This document shows positions 10,717 to 22,700 of a DNA stretch of 54,701 bases, in pieces. The position numbers were made by a program, and so were the translations under genes. Source of the DNA: Phoronis australis (Eukaryota > Phoronida > Phoronidae); contig NMRA01000727.1 of NCBI GenBank assembly GCA_002633005.1, positions 105,368-160,068 of the forward strand, read 5' to 3'. The notes under the pieces are model-generated. The model had not been told where the DNA came from. It did not search any database and worked only from the letters and a program-made list of their open reading frames with translations. Numbering within the stretch: position 1 is the stretch's first letter; each line of letters opens with the position of its first letter.

Positions 10717-13700
10717 GTGAGTGTCTTCAGCTTAGTATGCGCAAGTATTTCAAAAGGCATATTTGATCTTTTAAAACGTACATTTGTTTTACACGCAATT
10801 CCCAAATGCTCATTTCTTATCTTGTCGGAATGTCCGCTTCTTGCGGTACCGTAACATGAGTGAATCATGCACCGCAATCAATTGTTATATAATATGCAAT
10901 GTCTGTAATGTCATTAGGCAAATCGAATGCGACTCTGGCTCTAATTCAAATTCATGGGAAGAAAACTTTGATGCTCTGAACAGTTGCCATAGTAGAACGT
11001 CATGTCGATGACTCTGAATGCTTGAAGTGACAAAACATGCATAGCTATTTTACTCTTTTTGCAGTCACATTACATTTGCGTATGATAAATCAAAATCGAT
11101 TTATTGAAATGTCCATGTCTAAATCTCCTAAATGTTTTCCAATAATATAGCTCAGGCATATTGGAAAGAAGCTGCACAAGACGAGTTGCACAAAATGCTT
11201 AACAGGAAGTTGAACACCAACGTTGCCAAGAACGTCATCTTGTTTGTCGGCGACGGCATGGGGCCAACAACTGTGACAGGTGGGAAAGTTTTCGGAAAAG
11301 ATCGATTATAGTAATCCCGTCAGTTTGAGTAAGATGTATATCTGAAACACTTCGCTTATTTTCGTAAATTTCTCCTCAAAGGCGAAAATATCCGCGCGCG
11401 CGCACTGCGGTCATACGGCAAGTGCCGGAGAGCGCTTCGTAGATCTGGCTTCCCACAAGAGAAAAAGGATCTCACGAAACTTTGCAAAATCACACAAGTG
11501 AAAAACGAGTGTTTCACGAGTATGTTCGGGAGTTTTCTAGATTTTCAAGCAAAGGGACAGTCACTGACTGAAGTGAAACGTTGGCGTGGTTGGAGTTTTG
11601 AATTATGGGATTGTATTCATTTTCTCGCTATTTTTCTCCAGGAATGCAAGTTAATGTCTTTGTCTCTATTGAAGTGCACCCGGATTTAGTTCCGGAGAGG
11701 TCGAAATCCCGTGCAGAAAGCTAATGTGGTCACGTGCTTTGCTTGGATTTTTCGGCGTTATCTCGTGTAGTCTTGCGTGATCTGGCGTCTTCGCGAGGTA
11801 GCCTACCCGCGTGTACGGAACGCACGCCTGGGTCCAGTTCGATATCCGTCTCGAGGCAGGAAAAACCCAGCTAAACTCATGCGTTCCCATTGAAAATACA
11901 CTGTTACTGTATATGTCGCAAAATCTTGAGAGATCTCGTTTTTCTAGAGAGACTCTAGCGTTATTGAACTCTGACCACGGTGTGACTGAAGTTCTCCCAT
12001 GTGCAAATGGAGTTCACCTCTACAGGGAAATTTGAAGCAACAAAAGTAACCAAGTTGTACCAGATGAGTAAGCTCATTCAAAATGCTGTGCTTCACAGTT
12101 TAGCTAAGCTAGAGACATTTTACCGCTACTCCCAAATACATTACCAGAAAACTGCGGGTAGAAAACTAACGGTGTTCCGTAATAGTTCGCTTACACTTAC
12201 ACGAAGATCCAATCAAACATCAATCGAGTGGGTTTATAGTAGTGTTATGGATATACAGTAATATCCTGTCAGTAATCAAAAAAACGTGGGCAGCACTCTA
12301 CCAATTTCACGAGTGCTGCACGCAAGCAATGTTAGGTGTGTTGTGCATTTCTCGCTGGTAACGCCACCCCCGCCTTCTTTTCGAATTCATTGAAAAAACG
12401 GTTAAGTGAAAGCCCAAATTCAAAAGCACTGGAATTTCAGACATTTTTCATAGCCATTAGTCATTGTTTGGCGGAAATTCTTTGCTTTACAAATTATCCC
12501 CCAAAAATGTCCGCCTCAGAGAAACAAAAACTCCGAAAAAAGTAGAAAACGAGAAAAAGTCCACTAAAAAGTCAGGAACTGCCAAAATTCGGCGAATGCA
12601 CAATTCACAGCTCTGGGTGTACTCCGTGAATCTTGGTAAAGGGCCCACATTCTCAAAAATTTGAACCCCCAAATTTTTAGTCTGGGTGCGTGCATGTTTT
12701 CACCTGAATTGCTCTGCAACAAAGCTTCCATGTGTATAATGCCATCCAGATTGGCAGTGAGTGTCATCAATACTGGAAACTTCATGTTTCCTGTAATTTC
12801 CTGCAATCTCAAGGTTTACTCTTACTCACAAAGCACATGATCTAAATCAATGACAACACCAGTTCACTATATGTAATATTACAGCGGCCAGAATTCTAAA
12901 GGGTCAGCTGCGTAATCGGACGGGAGAAGATGAGACACTGTTGTTTGAGACATTCCCGCATGTGGCGCTCAGCAAGGTAAGAACAGAGAGTTTGGTAAAC
13001 GATTGTCTCGTAATATACATGTAGTTACACAAAACGCCGTACGCAATAGCACTTATAATATAGTATAATACATGTAGGTGCACCAAAGTACAGATGTTAA
13101 CAGAACACAGCTCTTCAAATCCAGTGACATGGTGCAGGGTAGTGCATTCGAAAACTGCTGTAGTGGTAAAAATAAGCCACAGTGCAGCGAGCACAGTTTT
13201 TAGGATAAGTCAAAAGAAAAAAATCAACTGGTGATGAGCCATGGGAAGCTTATAAACCACTTTGGTGTCGTTTGGGAGGGGGGGGGTATTTGTGTTTTGA
13301 TGTTTTTTATTTGATTTTTATTTTATTTTATAATCATACATGGTGCAGATTTCTAAAAATTAAACTAGTCGGCTCGAATCTAACCGAAAAACAGCTCGTC
13401 CTTAAATCTCCTGATCTTTCATCTAGAAGTTGCATCAATTCCTGTGTGGCATTTTGCATGAGCCTATGTGCGAAAAAACGACCCTTTTCACTGAGGAAAA
13501 AATCACCACTTCAAATTTGAGTCGTTGTGCAAGATAACACACGTGCAGCGTATGGGTGCATGACGATACTTAGGTCGAATGAAAGTGACTTGGCACAGCT
13601 TCTTTTTATCGATACACATGTATTTCTTTCAAATTTTCATATCTATTTTGGTGTTTGCCTAATATGTGGGATTGTCAATTTTTTCCTTACAGCCGCCTAA

Positions 13701-16700
13701 ATGGGTTACGTGATTGGACATGTACATACAGTGCATTCATCCACAACAATAAATTGGAGGTAGCCATGTTGAAATAATTTTGCTCATGCTCCGCAATTTC
13801 CGGGCTCATTATGATTTGCTAAAACGGAAACCGCGCCACCTTTTGCTCGATAATGTTATACAAGAAGGGCATTAAGTTTTACTGTTTTGCAAACGCATGA
13901 CCAACTTAAAATACGGAGGATTTTCAAATATCAAATGCTTGAAGGCATAAATAACAACACTTGAAAAATGAAGTTGTCAGGGTTACTCGACGAACAGATT
14001 GGAGCTATGGCCCATGGCTAGCAACCATGCGAAATTGAAATGTCAAAAAAACAGCCGCATGTAATCTATTAAATCCCACATAGCTTCAGTCCTGAAAGGA
14101 TTTCTTTAGGGTCAAGGTAAGAAAATTTATGTCGTACATGTACGTTAGTGGTGAGACAGCCACTAATCAATGGGATTTTCAAATAGACTCAAAGGCACAA
14201 AATTAAAACAAACATTCAAGTATTTGTCCAGCATGACCTTTTGTATTTTAATCCGATGCCCAATGGCAAATAAGCTTTGTTACTCTAAACGCAAATAGGA
14301 TACATGCATTAAAAAATCAAACTGCGTGACCTAACATACAGCGTACATGTACATGTACATCATGCAGTTGCAATATACATGTACATGTACCGTACACTCG
14401 TCAAGGGTGAACGATGCCATTTGATTTCGAAATTAGATTTCACGTGGCCCGGGTATTGCAGACATACAACACAGACGCCCAGGTAGCAGATTCAGCAGGT
14501 ACGGCTACAGCTTTCCTTTGTGGCGTCAAGACAAGGTACAGTGTGGTTGGCGTGGACGACACGGTCACCCGAGGTGACTGTGATTCCCAACAGGGGGCAG
14601 AAGTGTCCTCAATACTCGATTGGTCAATAAAAGAAGGTAAATCTTAAAAGTTGCAATTGCAAATTATTCACAATATTGAAGTCCAGCGAACGCAATTGTT
14701 TACGAAAATGTTAAAAAGTGAATCTACATTATTAATAACCCAAATATTAATTTGTTACATAATTTGGAGATTCTCAAAAAGAATGCAAAGATAAAGAACT
14801 CGGACCCTCCGGAATGCGTTGCCATTGAACAAAAATGTATAAAAACAACAACAAAAACACTGCAAGTGGTCTAATGTCATTTGCGGTACATCAAACGTGT
14901 GCAGACCTCAAAATTGGGCCCATTGCACCAAACATATGAGTTAAAAACAGACAAGAGCCCCGTTATCGTTCTTCGTGAAGGAAGTTTTCAAGTCTGTGTG
15001 TCGGACAGACTAAAAAGATGTTTACGTGTAAATTTGGATGAATGCCTGACTAAATTCTTAACAGCAATTGTGACAATCTATATTCTAAAATCTTTGTCTC
15101 TATCCGGTAGCAATCTTTTGAATAATTATTTCCTTGTTTAATGTTACACTTCATTGGTTGACAAATATGTTAACCCGTTAGCCAGTTAGTCCATGAAGGG
15201 TTACATTATAACACTCTGTTATTTTCTGACATGTGTGCATTGATTGTTAGAACTAAAAACGCTGTCTTTTAAACATGTACTGTGTGCAAAACAATAATTA
15301 TTTATCTGGCATAACCATGCAGAAAGACGTCTCAGCTGATGAAAGACTTTTTAATGGTATGACTCCTACAAAATTAGGCTGAAAAACGGCGGAGTGACAG
15401 TCAAGAATGTGATTTTTTCCATTAACCCGGAGTTAAGTATTTGTGTTTATTTGTCCTCGTTACTTGATTTTTGGTATTGTTTTAGAGCTCAGGGGGTGTG
15501 CTTGGTCTTGTGGATATTATACTTTACCGAGACTACGTATTTACCTTAAGCCCATCAATCAGTAATATTTTCATGTATTACCCAGGGGCGGATCCAGGAT
15601 TTTGAGTTGGGGGCAGGGCAGAGTATTAGCCTGGATTTTGTCCGTCAGACGTTCGCACCTCCGAACTGCCAAATGCAATCTGGGAGAAATCCAGGGGTCA
15701 TGGCCCCCTTGGCCCCCCTCTAAATCCGCCACTGTTACCCTCGGTCTTCTTCTTCTCGAAACGCGGAATCGCAACCAGAGGACCCTCCGTTTAAAAATGT
15801 CTGGGGCTACTAGACTGCAAAATACTCCATAAATATTGAGATGATATATTTGTTCCGAAGAAGTTTTTTGTAATAACAATTCTAAACTTGCTTCGGGTGT
15901 ACAAAACAAACATTCCACCTTAAGCCATTTATTCTAGAACAAAGATACAACAACTGGGTAAACGAATGCAAACTAATCCCAAGAATCTGCGGCACAACCT
16001 TCTGTACATGTACATGTAAGCTGAAGTAGAATGTGAGCACTCCTCTCAAACCAGCGGCCCACTCTCATAGTCAAGCGCCACAATGGAAATGATATTGTTA
16101 AAGGCGAAGGCAACCTTTTTCCATGTCATTTTGAGCTAAAATAAGGTTGGTTGGTTATCCTAGACATATTTTTCACTTAATTACAGCTTTTCGTAATTTT
16201 ATTAATTATTCGTCCGCTTTTCCGGAAGTGACGTTTTAGGAGGCAAGCGCTTCCCGCCAATTTCTTTTCACATAGTCTGACTGTGAGAGCTGCCGAGTCA
16301 GTCATTGTTCTACCTCGGTTGTGTTAAGTTCNNNNNNNNNNNNNNNNNNNNNNNNNNNNNNNNNNNNNNNNNNNNNNNNNNNNNNNNNNNNNNNNNNNNN
16401 NNNNNNNNNNNNNNNNNNNNNNNNNNNNNNNNNNNNNNNNNNNNNNNNNNNNNNNNNNNNNNNNNNNNNNNNNNNNNNNNNNNNNNNNNNNNNNNNNNNN
16501 NNNNNNNNNNNNNNNNNNNNNNNNNNNNNNNNNNNNNNNNNNNNNNNNNNNNNNNNNNNNNNNNNNNNNNNNNNNNNNNNNNNNNNNNNNNNNNNNNNNN
16601 NNNNNNNNNNNNNNNNNNNNNNNNNNNNNNNNNNNNNNNNNNNNNNNNNNNNNNNNNNNNNNNNNNNNNNNNNNNNNNNNNNNNNNNNNNNNNNNNNNNN

Positions 16701-19700
16701 NNNNNNNNNNNNNNNNNNNNNNNNNNNNNNNNNNNNNNNNNNNNNNNNNNNNNNNNNNNNNNNNNNNNNNNNNNNNNNNNNNNNNNNNNNNNNNNNNNNN
16801 NNNNNNNNNNNNNNNNNNNNNNNNNNNNNNNNNNNNNNNNNNNNNNNNNNNNNNNNNNNNNNNNNNNNNNNNNNNNNNNNNNNNNNNNNNNNNNNNNNNN
16901 NNNNNNNNNNNNNNNNNNNNNNNNNNNNNNNNNNNNNNNNNNNNNNNNNNNNNNNNNNNNNNNNNNNNNNNNNNNNNNNNNNNNNNNNNNNNNNNNNNNN
17001 NNNNNNNNNNNNNNNNNNNNNNNNNNNNNNNNNNNNNNNNNNNNNNNNNNNNNNNNNNNNNNNNNNNNNNNNNNNNNNNNNNNNNNNNNNNNNNNNNNNN
17101 NNNNNNNNNNNNNNNNNNNNNNNNNNNNNNNNNNNNNNNNNNNNNNNNNNNNNNNNNNNNNNNNNNNNNNNNNNNNNNNNNNNNNNNNNNNNNNNNNNNN
17201 NNNNNNNNNNNNNNNNNNNNNNNNNNNNNNNNNGAAGCGCTTGCCTCCTAAAACGTCACTTCCGGAAAAGCGGACGAGTAATTAATAAAATTACGAAAAG
17301 CTGTAATTAAGTGAAAAATATGTCTAGGATAACCAACCAACCTTATTTTAGCTCAAAATGACATGGAAAAAGGTTGCCTTCGCCTTTAAGGAATTGAGAA
17401 ATTGGGGGGATAGGTATGAGGTTGCACGAAAATTGCAGCGACGTGCTAAATTTTTGTACTGCCAGGGTGTTCATTTATGCTTCATGAACCTTTTATTGCT
17501 GATGACCGCAAAAAAACTTAACCAGATAGCGCTTCGGTCGTAGGAAAGTCTGTTGGCTTTGTAACAACCACTCGAGTGACGCATGCCACACCGTCGCCCT
17601 TGTACGCCCATTCAGCAGACAGAGACTGGGAATATGAAGTTCCGAGTAACGCCAAAGGAAAGTGTAAAGACATAGCTATGCAATTTCTTGACAGAGCAGC
17701 AGATATTCAGGTAATTTTTTTCTGTCCTGCAGCACTGCTAAAAACAGTGATGTTGGCGTTTATACCATTCAATTTTATGAAGAATCCCAGCCATCCGTGA
17801 AGTTGGTATCCGCAGGCACTATGAAAATGGTATGTTTTGCTTGTAAGCAAGGCGTCCCAAACTGTACACAGACTTCAGTACTTTTACTCAGATTATGCAC
17901 CCGGGCCGATTATACATGTACAATTACACCATGTGGTTATGCCTTGGAATGAAAGCCAGTTCACGAATGTATTCTTGTTGAAGTCAGCAAAGAACTCATT
18001 TCTTGTCATTTAAGGTGTGAGTACATTTTTGAGACACCCTGTATACATACATTTGCGACTAAATTATATTAAGTAACTCATGTTTAATGTGTACAGCCAA
18101 CGCGAACTGATAAGTAACACACTTACTGTTGCCTTTCTGTTCACATGATTTCTGGCCATTTTTGTCACACCATTTCTTATTTCACTAGTTTAGAACATAT
18201 AATCTCGCCAAAGGAAAACACATCACTTCAGTAGGATCTATTTGTGAATGACAGTACATCCCGTCTTGTTTTTACGTTTTTACTACCGATTCGTCTACTG
18301 GTGAAAGGGAGATTAGGAACCATTTAAATGTGGCGGCCATTTTGTTGATGCGTCAACAGACAGTCGAAAAATCAACTGAAAAACAGTTCTGTATTAGCTT
18401 ATAAGATTTATAAGAAATCACGCTTGAGGAGCATCTTGAGAACATTTTTTTGATTAATTAGGTATTACGATAGATTACATTTTTATTTAGACTAAACTGG
18501 TGCGGTAAGAGTACCACGATAACCTCCACAAGCCACCATTTACTTCACAACGTTGCTGTATTCTTATTCTTTGTTTGAAATCAAATCGGTGTCAACATGT
18601 TCACGTCACCGGGAAAATTTCTGAAGGTCAAAGTGCTTCAGCTGCTGGAATTAAGTAACATGGTCAGAACTAATAAAGGTGTGCCTTGTTATTCTCAGAC
18701 CTAGACGTGATTTCTAATCTGAGTAAGGAACACGATATGAGATAAATCAAAATTTTGCTTTGACAAAAGGGGTCGCTTTATTGCGCCTTGAGGAAGTTCA
18801 CACCAATGACAACCCAAGACTACAAAAGCACTGTAGTTCATGGGCGGCGCAGCACTGAAAAGTGGGGGGATAAAGCCCCTTCAGCCCCCTGTGGTGCACC
18901 ACCTACAGACTGTGTGCGGCGTAGCACTGAAAAAAGTGCGGGGGGGGCTGTAGCCCCCAGCCCCCTATGGTGCGCCGCCCATGTAGTTACGCATTTGGTT
19001 AGTGCTGGCAATAGCGAAAATGTATTAAACGATTTTCCAAGCGGAACGTGAATTATCTTTAACATGTAAATGCAGTTTCGTGCATTTGCGTTCAGGTGGC
19101 ACTTGGAGGCGGGCGGCGTAACTTTATGCCAAATAACGCGTCGGATCCCGAATATCCGAGTAAAACTGGTAAACGTACAGACGGCAGGGACCTCATTGAA
19201 GAATGGAAAAGGAAGATGGCGGGCAAGAAAATAAGATACGTGTGGAACATCACTGATTTCGACTCAGTTCACAGTGAAAATACAGACCACTTGCTTGGTA
19301 AGTCGAAAACATTTGGATCGTCGTGTATAGAACGGGCTTTCTTTTCTATTGGAGAGACAAAGGGTCAGAAGCTGTGACAATGTCTTACGGGGTGTGCCAT
19401 TCAGGATATTGACCGGGCTGATGTAAAACTTTGTTTCGAAACATTGTTTGTTGTGTTGCCAGTTTCCTATCTGCTAATGAATGGCTTCAATTTATCCTCG
19501 GATCTGTCTATTCGGACAAAGCTGAAAATCAATCAAACTACTGGTCATGGTTTTACTTTTTTCTACGTCATATTTCCAGGACTATTTGAACCTTCTCATA
19601 TGCAATACGAAGCAGAAAGAGCCAGCGATCCTGGTGGTGAACCATCTCTAGCGCAGATGGTTCGTAAAGCGATCACCATTCTGCAGAATACGAATGGATT

Positions 19701-19715
19701 TTTCCTCATGGTAGA

Positions 19716-19751
<36 letters not shown>

Positions 19752-22700
19752 ATTACTACAGTCTCTCCAAACAGAGAGAGACTTTTCAAAGATACACGTC
19801 TCTCTACAAGGATTTGCCATTCTGGGCAGACTCCAAGATACTTGGGACCTATTCTCTGTACTCGTAACTAGACTCGAAAATTGGCTAATTGCATGACACA
19901 CTTCAAGTTAACGTATACCATTGTACTAAAATAATATAAAGTGATTGGTTAAGTTTCAAGTTCGAGTCAGACTTCAGTCGGAGTTCTAACCCAGAAAGCG
20001 CCGGGGTTGTCGAGTTGCAACGAAATGAGACCATATCTCCACTAGTCCTCACAAAGGATGCAAACATCCATATTAACTACTTTTCCGTATTTGCTTCTCT
20101 AATTTCACAAGAGCATACACATGCAGCTGCTATTTCAGTTTCGAATAGGTGCCTTTTTTACCGATTCAAAGTTTCAATTTTAAACATTATGGAAAATATT
20201 TGCAGAATCCATCGTTTTTTTCAATTTCGATCCCTAGTCGTGCAACAGACGGAGTGAGTCCTTTGAAACGGATAAAATACGTTCACAGAGTGATTATTAA
20301 TAACAACTGAATATTTGCTCGCTTGTACTTGTAGCCAAGATGAAGACAAATCACGGTGGCAAAGTATTGTTTAATTTGCGACGTCCATGCGACGTGCTGA
20401 GCGCGTCGCATGGTTATCGCCTATGGGACACTACCATTATTTTCTTTTGTTGCGTCTTTGTTGGATATAACAATACAGGCCACATGGACATTATACCTTG
20501 CGCACACATCAGCCAGTTACCGATAATGCTTGCCATTATATTTATTTAAACAAACAAAAACAAATTGACCAATGGATACGCCAATCTACCGATCTTTATG
20601 CAACCAGCTTGCGACCTAGTTTCCCGCGTGAGCCTGTCTACTAGCTCAAATTGTTTACCTTCCGTATCGTTGTTAGCGGAACCTGGGAAAGCACTGCCTT
20701 CCCACGTCCTGCCTGGCATTTTATTTTCGCAGGAGGAAGAATCGACCATGGTCATCACGACAACAAGGCAGGGTTGGCGCTCTACGACACACTTGCGTTC
20801 GAGGACGCTGTCACCGTGGCAACGCAAATGACTGACGAATCAAATACATTGGTCGTTGTAACTGGAGACCACTCTCATGTGATGACACTCGGTGGCTATT
20901 CGAGGCGGGGAAATCCTATTTTGGGTTCGTATACCTAACTATGAAAACAAGGAAATTGAAACAACTGCCGCAGTTTGAATAGCTGATGTCGACTCCCTCT
21001 GTAAAACACTATTGTCAAGGGAATCAGGCGGAGGAACAACGTGCCCGATAAATAACAAAGCAGACCAATATGGACACTCTCCCAATGGATGCATTCAGAT
21101 ATTACCTGTCTGTAATACGGTCCCCAAAAATCAGACAAATAACGAGGGCTACATAGATTTCGACCAAAGTGTTCCTCAGATGTCTTGTCGAAATAATAGT
21201 ATATTAATTTTTCAATTCGGGCTTCTATCTTGAATTTGTATATTCTTGATGCAAAATAGGGACAGTCGAAAATTGCCAAACAAGGACATATTAGTAAACT
21301 CTCAGATTTTTCGTATACGACTCCATGTACGACTTTTGGAACCTGTCTATACATACTGATTATTGTGTTCGACTTCGTTTACGACATTTTAGCCAGAAAA
21401 ATCGTGTCGTAACACCTGCCTACATGTAAACTTTATGATTAGCGCACGACTGTCGTGCACGGAGTCGTGCACGCAATATTGGAGCGTGTAGACAAAGCTT
21501 AAGAAATACGGAGTCATGCAGCTTTCACCGCACCTGATGTTTGATGAAAAAAGAAATTGCTTTAAGTGGCACTACAAACACGTTAGGCCGTCAGTCTTTG
21601 AAAAAATACATTTTGATGGCATTGTCTGTTTTTACTGGCAACTTTCTTCGTTTTTCATGTTTTTAAAGATATGCTTTGGAATGTTTACAAACCACACAGT
21701 GGTTCTGTTGAACATCTCCATAACTCAGTTGAAGCGGAAATAAACCTTGGGTCTTTGTCAAAAACCAAGTTTACATTGATTGTAGACCACTTGACATGAA
21801 ATTGGGCTCACATTGTTCCTTTGCAAAATGGTTATTTGAGCCCTTCGAAGGGGTTTACGTTTTGCTTTTGCTTGAGGTCTGTCAGTTCCTCCTTAGACCA
21901 GAAATCACTTTTTAAGTTGTATTTGCATGCTCCTAACTATGCTACTGTATAGCAGGAACTAAACGACAATGCAACTTGAACACCAACTACGCTAAACAAA
22001 GTGCAATTTTATTCGTTGAAAACTTGTAAACCAGAAAACAAAAAATCTGCAAATAGGTGACCTTTGCACTATTGACGTACATTGGGGGCTCCCACAACCT
22101 GCATCAGTGTTATTCCCCAACACCACGTCACGATACTAATTGGACACGGTTGATTGATTTACGACGTATCATTTTTGACACAAAACTCGATCTTGGAAAT
22201 TTTCATCCTACTTCATAATCACATCGTCCCAATAAGATGTGTTTGTAACTAATATGATCAAGACATGACAGAGATAAAGAATGGTGTTCAAGTTACACTT
22301 TGCACCGAGTAATGAACGTGCGATGAGATCAATTGTGTAACGGTACTTGGCCCAAGTCAAATTTGTTTTTGACAGAAAGCACCACTTCAACAACGCTTTA
22401 AAGAAGACATTTTCAACTCACATTTTTTAATAGATGATGCGCTCACTGTAAATTGCTGTACGATACTATATAAATGTGCACAGCTGTGTAAAACCCATTC
22501 CATACATATAGGTACATTAACATGTTTTTTTCTGCTAAAGGTCTTGTGGAAACGGTTGATCCTAAGTGGGCCACTGCCGTCGACCGGATGCCATATACAG
22601 TGCTGGCTTACGGTAATGGACCAGGTTTTAACCACTCGGCCTCCAAGTTTGGTAGGGAAAACCTCACAGGCGTCGATACAGGTTAGACAATTTCCAGAGA

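Noticed and set aside
10488-10877. 129-codon minus-strand frame
   Set aside because: It overlaps phosphatase exon 1 on the other strand and resembles no known protein.
11350-11960. Repeat shared with 33460-33530 (GATCTTGCAAGACCTCGCAA-like)
   Set aside because: There is similarity in a few short blocks near ACAAGTGAAAA(A/G)CGA, but it is too weak to define ends or a family by eye.
15571-15918. 115-codon minus-strand frame
   Set aside because: It is largely a translation of the CAGGGGCGGATCC-family MITE.
16305-17310. Two long open frames of more than 320 codons
   Set aside because: Almost all of each is the N gap; the flanking codons are transposon inverted repeat.
20935-21354. 139-codon minus-strand frame
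   Set aside because: It lies wholly in phosphatase intron 8, has no domain, and no splice partners were found.
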